A stretch of DNA of 64,000 bases, taken from the NCBI RefSeq assembly GCF_000004195.4, contig NC_030683.2, positions 82,786,910 through 82,850,909 of the forward strand, read 5' to 3'. Below, one piece after another: positions 57,255-64,000 of this stretch (the first letter of the stretch is position 1; each line of letters starts with the position of its first letter). This stretch comes from Xenopus tropicalis. Lineage: Eukaryota > Chordata > Amphibia > Anura > Pipidae. Under the pieces are notes generated by a model. The model made no database searches and was not told the DNA's origin. It saw only the letters and a program-made list of their open reading frames with translations. The position numbers were made by a program, and so were the translations under genes.

Positions 57255-59231
57255 TGATTGTATAAACCTCGCTGGAACTTTATTAAAAAATATAAATTAG
57301 AGAAACAAACCTCATAAGATGTTGGCTTAAGATAAAAGATATATTGATGTGTACATGTCACTTTCATAATGCACTGGTAAGTCAGTTTTTAGGATGTCAA
57401 CTGTCTGTTGATGAACTTTTTTTTGATCATATAGTTCTCCTTCAAGTTAATAAATGAAGTGCCAGAATGCTTTAAATGAAGCTGACTCTTGAGTTTCAGG
57501 TATGTGACCTAAATATCCTGTAAGCAGGAGTATCTAGTTACGGCTGAACTTTTGTAAGCCACATTGACCTTTCATGTATAATGCAAAGCTCGGAAAGTTC
57601 TCATGTCACTTTCAACGTTCTAATTTCTCCAGACCATTCAAAGCTAATTGCTGTTGGTTGCTATTGGTTACCTGGCAGGGATAAACTTTTGCCTATGTTA
57701 CTGATATAGGTTATTTAGATGTGCAAGATTTCACATGAAATCTGTCTGAAGAATCTAATGGGCCTAAAATCTGCACTAATAGCAACACCAATTAATTAGC
57801 AATATCGTCTGTGTGGTCAGTGTTCTTGTTTGACAGTAAAATACTTTGGAAAGTGGTATAGCTTTTATATGCAGAACTACTGATATTTAAGTCAAGAAAA
57901 AAACTTTTAATAAAAATGATAGCAGGATTTCTTATTTAACCTATTGTTCCATTCAGGGGCTACTCTTTTATGATACATTTATTTTGAATTGACAATTGTA
58001 TGATATATTTTGTTGCACATTGGGTTTATGCCATTAAGGTAGTGATGTATACAGTTTTATTTACAGTATTATTGTATTAGTTTTTTTACTAAGGCAGAAT
58101 TCTGTTAGCCATAAATTAATAATTTATTTATTCCCATACTTGCATATACATTGCAGATGGAATAGTATTATAGATCCCCCAAGAGTGAAGCAAAGTGCTT
58201 GGTGCTTAGATCATTTCTGTTGCGCTTGTCTATCCAGGCATCTCAAGATGCACAAAGGTTTGCCAGAAACAACACATTTCCTCCATAGTGATTGCTACAT
58301 TTTAGAACTTATTTTTCATTTCTTCACCAGTAGCAGGACCCAAAAAGGACCCCTCAAATGCATTTTAAATATGCTCGGAGATAATAAATTAAGATTTAGC
58401 AAGAAAATCCCTGTATTACCCTCATCAATATGAGTTCCTGCTATTGACACATGGAGCAGATTAATAGGAAGGGAATTGAAGCCCCAGAAAGGATAAATAA
58501 CTCCAAGAATCATTTCACTAATAAAGAACTTACGGCCCAAGAGAATTGCTGGGATACAAACACTTAGCAATTAAACGAATGAAGGAATTGCAGTGATAGA
58601 GCTGGCAATTATTCCTCAGAAGCTGCACCACCACATTCTCAGAATTAGCTTTCTATCTATTCTAAGTATCAGCAATTCTGTCCACTGGGTCTGAAGTAAA
58701 ACTTCTGTCCAGACCTGTCTGATCTCTCCAGAGAGGAAGGGACTTATAAAAATCTTTTTAAATGTAATGAATATTTACCTTTGTGCCAGTCCACCTTGGA
58801 ACTACCTAGGGACAATGCTTGCTTTGAGCGATTAGAACAAAAGAAATAGTTTAACTGAGTATGCCAATCTTTTGTACACTGGAGGCACAGATCTGTGGAT
58901 ATCCCATTTATAATCCTCCACAGCATGGCACACACTTTATATAATTGTCCAGTGGGCATTCTCATTCACCCAGGGTCAAAATGGAAACAGAATGTTGTCT
59001 AAAGAATGAGCTTGGTTAAAGTGATCCCTGAGAAGATGTTGACATTAAGAATAACCTTTTGTACAGCAACTATATAATTAAAAAATTGCTATAATTGGAA
59101 ATTAATATGTCAGCTGTGTGTTTCTTTCTCTGGAGTCTCATTGGCCCAATACAAAAACTGGGGGGATGGCAATTAAATATTACCCTTATCATAAAATACA
59201 GTATCATACTTATTCTACTGCATCTCATCCA
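57255..59231. other. No confident feature
   Basis: The frame at 58140-58433 shows no domain. No repeat termini recognised. Confidence 0.45.
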
Positions 59232-59668
59232 GGGATGGAGTGATCTTCTTCTGCCTCTTCAATTTCCAGTGGCCCCAAACCAGTGCATGTGCAAAACAGT
59301 AAAAAGGCTGTCTTTTTGCTTTAAATTCAGTTGTTCACTCTACTGCGTGGGCAGGAAGATGATCGCTCTGTGGTGCTTGCTCAGAAGAACCACAGGCTGG
59401 TCCAGTTTTCAGCTAACAGGGACACCAGCTGGGTATCATAGTAACATAGTAAGTTAGGTTGAAAAAAGACATATGTCCATCACGTTCAACCATAATGCCT
59501 ATATATATAACCTGCCTAACTGCTAGTTGATCCAGAGGAAGGCAAAACACCCCATATCAAGCCTCTCTAATTTGGGGGGGTATCAAGTAAGTAATAATAA
59601 TCGATGGGGGAAGGGGGGGTGCATGACCTTTGGCACCCCCAGTGATTTTCCCTTTGTTGCAATAATAG
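59232..59668. mobile_element. 5'-incomplete TTAA MITE hosting a retroelement fragment
   Basis: GAGTGATCTTCTTCTGCC, CAGTTGTTCACTCTACTGCG, GGACACCAGCTGGGTATCA and GGGGGGTGCATGACC are the body of the family at 10656-11027. The left TTAA is missing. The right end reads GGCACCCCCAGTGATTTTCC. Confidence 0.6.
59431..59585 (-). mobile_element. Short L2/CR1-like 3'-end fragment with 8-bp target duplications
   Basis: GGGTATCA flanks the insert at 59431-59438 and 59578-59585. The minus strand of the 139-bp insert reads GGTTGAACGTGATGGACATA, then TTTTTTCAACCTAACTTACT, the 3' end of a common frog L2/CR1-like element. It was inserted into the TTAA MITE after that MITE had arrived. Confidence 0.7.
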
Positions 59669-60844
59669 CACAAAAAATCAGTATATTTTACCCTCTGGCC
59701 ATGAAAAGGGGATACATGATGTGTGTCACAGCATGCCTGAAAACTGTCAGCTTTTACAAAATAAGCAAGGTTAAAATGTCTACTTCAGCTATTCCCATGA
59801 GAAAGTCTTATAGGGATGGGTATTTGTTCAATATCTGTAACAAACAGAGGAAAGTTGGATCATGTAGGGTTATTCTGTTCTGAACAAAGACACCTGCTCT
59901 TATTATCAACAGCAGAGTCAGGAAAATAACCTAGTGACCTAGACTCTATACCCAATTATTTAGGCTGACCCAGAGAGAACTAAAGTAGCAAATGGTAACT
60001 TCCTCTGTCAATTGATTATTTGGCATATATAGTATCTGAAAAGACCCTCTTAGAATTGGTTAGTACATAAAGAGGTATACCTTTTGATGGATTTTATGCA
60101 GGTATTATTGGCACAGACAGTGGTGTTATAATTAGGCTGTAACAGTACGAATATGATTTTTTTCTTCTAGAGTAGACATTCCGTAACTGTGGGGTTTATC
60201 CCTTATTAAGGCCTAAAGCAGTGAATGGGGTATGAGCCTAAAGGCCTAGAAATAGAAAGGTTGATACATAGATTGAATGCTTTTGTGCTTATATTCTGAA
60301 TACTCTTGTAACTATAGAAATGTTACTATTATGCCATTGCTTTTATAAGCCTAAAACTATATTATGAGCTATGACTGCCCCCCACAAATGTGAGAATTAG
60401 CTCAAGAACATTTGTGTGCTAGAGGGTGCCACAGAGCAGCAAATAACTATATGAGAGTGGAAATTGTATATAAATCCTCTTCATAACTAATCAGAAGGGT
60501 TGCAATGCACATTTCTTGCTTCCATCATTACCAGTAGAACTTGAATAACCATTAACCAGAACCCCATCTCATTGCCTTTAAACACCTTTGTTTTCAGTGA
60601 CCACCTGTGTATTATTCCTGCCACCTTTATTCTGTTATCCCTCATTCTATGTAGAAGTAAGAAGGTAGCTGGCTATACCACAAACAATGAAGAGCCAATC
60701 AAAAGGCACTATGCAACTCTTTCAAGCCTTCTAACAGCAAAATAATTTAAAGCTACTTTTTCATGTGTACTGCAGATTATTTCAGAAAAATTACATTGCA
60801 AATGTTAACCCTTAATTGTAAGATTAATAAAAATATTCAGAGTT
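59669..60844. other. No feature seen
   Basis: No motif-bearing frame or repeat terminus. Confidence 0.5.
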
Positions 60845-61156
60845 TCACGGATTAGTGGACGTATGTTTGAAATAAGGATCTAAGGATGCGTTAAGCAGGA
60901 CCTGCATGTGCTCACTGCACCAATGGGAAGGCATATCTGTAATCTTCACAACACATTCCTGGTTACAATAAAGGTTACAATCTAGATAAGAGACTCTGTA
61001 TCTTGGATCAGCAGGCATATATTCCATCTTTACATTTAAATGAAATTGCAGGTAATGTGAGCTGCTGATCATATCACTATATCGTCTCAATTTCTTCATC
61101 TTGCTGATTTCATACTTTTTGTGTTTGCCAGGGAAATGTCTGCATCTATAAAGCAT
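60845..61156 (-). CDS. Candidate coding exon, unrecognised 103-codon protein
   Basis: The minus-strand frame runs from ATG, directly preceded by an in-frame TGA, to TGA at 60845-60847. It reads MLYRCRHFPGKHKKYEISKM, then a basic-to-hydrophobic stretch, then DCNLYCNQECVVKITDMPSH and WCSEHMQVLLNASLDPYF. Five cysteines are clustered and codon use looks ordinary rather than AT-driven. There is no signal peptide or membrane segment. A weak acceptor (GCTTTATAG) lies just inside the start, so it could also be a terminal exon beginning at about 61147. I see no repeat match and do not recognise the family. No neighbouring exon was found. Confidence 0.25.
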   Translation of the reverse strand: MLYRCRHFPGKHKKYEISKMKKLRRYSDMISSSHYLQFHLNVKMEYMPADPRYRVSYLDCNLYCNQECVVKITDMPSHWCSEHMQVLLNASLDPYFKHTSTNP

Positions 61157-61310
61157 TCATTTAATAGTTAGATAGGTGGAAATGGGAAATTACTATAAAG
61201 AATATTCAGTTTTCTCCCCACCATGTACTGCATTCTAATATGAATTCCAAGTAACCAAGCAAAGTACCGACAATACAAAATTTGGAAAATTTTAAATATT
61301 ATAGAATATA

Positions 61311-61313
<3 letters not shown>

Positions 61314-61353
<40 letters not shown>
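61314..61353. repeat. (TA)n microsatellite
   Basis: About 40 bp of TA directly adjoining the PLE-like palindrome. Confidence 0.95.
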
Positions 61354-61354
<1 letters not shown>

Positions 61355-61446
61355 CTTTTATTTACAAGTGACTAACGTTTCGGCTGACACAGCAGCCTTT
61401 GTCAGCCTCTGTCAGCCGAAACGTTAGTCACTTGTAAATAAAAGTT
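61353..61446. repeat. Perfect 36-bp inverted repeat, PLE-like head-to-head ends
   Basis: Arms 61353-61388 and 61411-61446 are exact complements around a 22-nt centre. Each carries GTCAGCCGAAACGTTAGTCA then CTTGTAAATAAAAG. Read on the minus strand, CTGACAAAGGCTG and CAGCCGAAACG give the CTGA-stem-GAAAC order of a degraded hammerhead. The core is shared with 17413-17478. Confidence 0.75.
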
Positions 61447-62054
61447 TTTTATTTTCATAAGCCCTGTGAGTGCGGGATATTTTCTCAGATCCTTTATGCG
61501 TTTGACATTCTGCACCCAGGCATCTGTGACCCATCAGAGAGACGTGAGTGCCTGATTGTTTCAGCCTTTATATTTATATATATATATACACGTAGTGCAA
61601 GTAAGTAGCTTATTCATAGCCAGGTTTTCTATGATAAATGGCACTTTTCAGTTCCCCACAGCATATGCAAATAAACACGTTTTTTTTCTGAAACCAGAGC
61701 AAACTGATCCAATTGCAGTCTAAATCCATAGGAAACCTGCTCTTCCTCAGCTACTTTTCACTCCAGTAAACTAAAAATATTTCTCTCACAGTTTTTAGGG
61801 TTCACTTACGGCTGCAACCACAGTTGCAGTTGCACAAAGATTGACACAGTAGTTCATTGAATCAATGTTTTTTATCAATAAAACTTGTGTACAAAGCCAT
61901 TCATTGTACTTCCATGTTGTTGCATCTGGTACTGTTGGGTCCTTTGCGCCTCCTGTTGTGAACAATGTGCAAGTGAAGTAAGCCTATTGACCCTGGGTGA
62001 CCCTGGAGCTGCCACAAATGTTAAGTTGGCAGTAGCTCCAGAATTCCAACAATG
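61447..62054. other. No confident feature
   Basis: Text just after the palindrome (GCCCTGTGAGTGCGGGATAT) may belong to the PLE-like end. A TA run lies at about 61573-61588. Otherwise nothing is assigned. Confidence 0.4.
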
Positions 62055-62376
62055 GCCTAGATCAGTGATCCCCAACTAGTGGTTCGTGAGCAACATGTTG
62101 CTCACCAACCCCTTGGATGTTGCTCTCAGTGGCCTCAAAGCAGGTGCTTATCTTGGAATTCCTGACTTGGAAGCAAGTTTTGGTTGCATAAAGACCTGGT
62201 ATAATGCTAAACAGAGCCTCCTGTTGGCTGCCAGTCCACATAGGGGCTACAAAATAGCCAATCACAACCCTTATTTGGCACCCCCATGAACATTTTTCAT
62301 GCTTGTGTTGCTCCCCAACTCTTTACATTTGAGTGTGGCTCATGGGTAAAAAAGGTTGGGCATCCCTGGCCTAGAT
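62055..62376. mobile_element. hAT-type MITE with perfect 8-bp target duplications
   Basis: GCCTAGAT at 62055-62062 and 62369-62376 flanks a 306-bp element with termini CAGTGATCCCCAACT and AGGTTGGGCATCCCTG (complement CAGGGATGCCCAACCT). The 8-bp duplication centred on CTAGA and the CAGNGNTNCCCAAC terminus are hAT hallmarks. The body contains GTGAGCAACATGTTGCTCAC and AGCCAATCACAACCC. Confidence 0.9.
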
Positions 62377-62574
62377 CAACAAACAAAGCATACTTGCACC
62401 TTTAGAATCAAGTGCAGAAGTCATTTAGAGGCAGATTGTTGAATGAATGAACTTTAAGTATGAAACTTGCCATCATCAAAAAAAACATAACGGGGAAAAA
62501 TGCCAATGGTGTTAGGAAAACACAGAAAAAAACACCAACACCTTTCTGTTGAATATATTTAGAGAATCTTAAGC

Positions 62575-62656
62575 AATTTTACGGCATTTCACAAACTCTT
62601 CAGAAGTTTTATGTATTTTTCGGCAAAAAAAACAAGCTACTTTTGCTCATCACTAG
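62575..62656. repeat. Fragment of the 'gatgagc' MITE family
   Basis: GGCATTTCACAAACTCTTC and TTTTTCGGCAAAAAAAAC end in TTTGCTCATCACTAG, the right terminus seen at 6732 and 11392. Confidence 0.6.
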
Positions 62657-62991
62657 AAATAGCACAATCCCAAAATTTTAGCAAAAATTGATAGCAATTA
62701 CACTGGAATCATGGAAGAAAATGCTGCATTGTTGGTAAAACATGGCGACTTGTGTCTGACATTACATTTTGCACATTGCAATTGCATTCATAAATGAGCC
62801 ATTTTGTCTTTTCTCTTCTGCTCTCTAACCACACCATCTTGGCTCCTACTTCCTGGACAGAGAACTTATGCCAAGCCCCAACCCTTTTTTACAGGTTGGG
62901 ACTAATCAGACAAGATATCTGTATTGGCATTTAGGCTGGGTGCACTTTGGTCTCCTATCTATGTATATATATTAGGTGACAGTGTCCATAG
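62657..62991. other. No feature seen
   Basis: No repeat terminus or motif-bearing frame. Confidence 0.5.
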
Positions 62992-64000
62992 TTGAGTGGT
63001 GACATTAGTGCAATAAGCATTATCACATGCTTTTTTGCGTTAAAATTGACGCGAAAAAAACGCGTGATTCGCTAAAGTATTATGGCATGCGTTAAGTTGC
63101 ACATTGCGTGCGTTAAATAGTGTGCAACCGAATATGTTCATTTTAACGCATTGCGTTAATTCTCGCGCAGAAATAATAATAACACATGATTCACAAACAC
63201 TTAGGGGGAGATTTATTAATCCACAAACGGTCCGAAGGCGTCCGAATGCGGTTTTTTTTAATGATCGATATTTTTGCGACTTTTTTGTCGCCACCATGAC
63301 TTTTCCCTATGTACTGTGACTTTTTCGTCGTTGTCGCGACTTTTTCGTATATTTTCCGTGACTTTTTCGTTGCAGTCGCGAAAAAATCAGATTGGTTTTT
63401 CCACCGTTTACAATCGCTCAATACGTAAAAATACGATAAAGTCGTGGCAGCGGCAAAAAAGTTGCGACAAATAGGAAAAAGTCATGACGGTGACGAAAAT
63501 ACGGCGAAATTTTCGTTTCCAATCCAAATTTTTCCCTTTCGGGATTCGGATTCGTGGATTAGTAAATCTCCCCCATAGACTTGCTAAATATTGCATTAGT
63601 CTGTGCGAAAATTAACACTTACTTGGGGCAGGCGGTAATTATAGAAAAGTACAGCCCATGAGCTTTTGGCAACACAATATGGACTTTGCAGTGTGATTTA
63701 TTCAAGTCTGTGTTGGCCCTAGAGTGATGCAGCCTCCAGTTTGCAGGGAAATGGTCATTTTCACAACAGTAGTTTTCCGAAAGTAATGGCGTGTATGGCT
63801 AATATGGCGTGCGTTTTTTCGCACATGGTGACAATCTGTGTGTGTTGGGTCAAATACCGCACAAAAATAGTCTTCGCGAGTTAAATGACGCAAACAGCAT
63901 CGCGTCTAAATTAACGCAAGTATCCTTTTAGTGAATCGCGCCTTAAGACGTGAAAAATAAGAAGCGATAAAATTTTTAGCGCATGCTATAAATAGCGCTC
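62992..64000. mobile_element. 'gattcactaaag' MITE, copy 3, inverted and cut by the window end
   Basis: Relative to copy 1 it is reverse-complemented: ATGCTTTTTTGCGTTAAAAT near the start, GGGCAGGCGGTAATTATAG and CAGTCTGTGTTGGCCCTAGA-like text in the middle, and GCATGCTATAAATAGCGCTC at the window edge. The left terminus is degraded and the right one lies outside the window. A second MITE (63204-63574) splits it. Confidence 0.8.
63204..63574. mobile_element. 'gggggagatttattaa' MITE nested in MITE copy 3
   Basis: Ends GGGGGAGATTTATTAATCCAC and GTGGATTAGTAAATCTCCCCC are inverted. The body consists of TTTTTCG/CGAAAAA words, as at 17818-18057 and 28845-29034. The host MITE sequence continues on both sides. 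Confidence 0.85.

Noticed and set aside
58140..58433. 97-codon plus-strand frame with several Cys and His
   Set aside because: Spacing does not match any zinc-binding motif I know, and splice or promoter context is absent.

Overview
This window is non-genic, repeat-dense vertebrate DNA. Its repeat families are the kind I associate with Xenopus frogs: many short TTAA-flanked MITEs opening TTAAAGG, the 'gatgagcgaat' and 'gatttactaacc' MITEs, the 'gatccccaac' hAT MITE, and frog-type Penelope, L2/CR1, L1 and Ty3 relics. Genus is inferred from remembered repeat families; I could not run a search. I see no convincing host gene, tRNA, rRNA or CRISPR array. Two unrecognised ORFs on the minus strand (60845-61156 and, more weakly, 57066-57254) are the only candidates for host coding sequence.

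Layout. 0-9 kb: a TTAA MITE, a 5'-truncated L1 with perfect 16-bp target duplications and a poly(A) tail, several DNA-transposon MITEs, a 186-bp foldback, and two TTAA MITEs abutting at one shared TTAA. 10-11.5 kb: an L2/CR1-like reverse transcriptase on the minus strand, broken by two separate MITE insertions. 17.4-19.5 kb: a cluster of Penelope-like (PLE) relics, including a GIY-YIG endonuclease reading frame flanked by inverted end copies, several hammerhead-like 'stem-GAAAC' modules, and a MITE inside one such module. 25.3-27.8 kb: a Ty3/gypsy remnant (protease, part of RT, LTR-like repeats) holding a 205-bp PLE-like insertion with 12-bp target duplications.

33.7-38.9 kb is the most unusual part. 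Inverted repeats of about 295 bp enclose about 5.2 kb that holds a near-perfect hairpin, a tandemly duplicated segment, a 19-unit minisatellite present in only one of the two duplicates, and an 88-bp VNTR block. I do not recognise this element. From 39.9 kb to the end there are three copies of a 'gattcactaaag' MITE (the last with another MITE nested in it and cut by the window end), a TA-flanked element carrying a 40-bp satellite, long palindromic MITEs, an L2 3' end, a second PLE endonuclease pseudogene, and two hAT MITEs with 8-bp target duplications.

The elements do not form a pathway. What the window records is layered transposition: retroelement insertion, MITE insertion into those copies, then decay by stops, frameshifts and CpG loss. 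The recurring theme is PLE-derived foldback modules lying next to (TA)n arrays.
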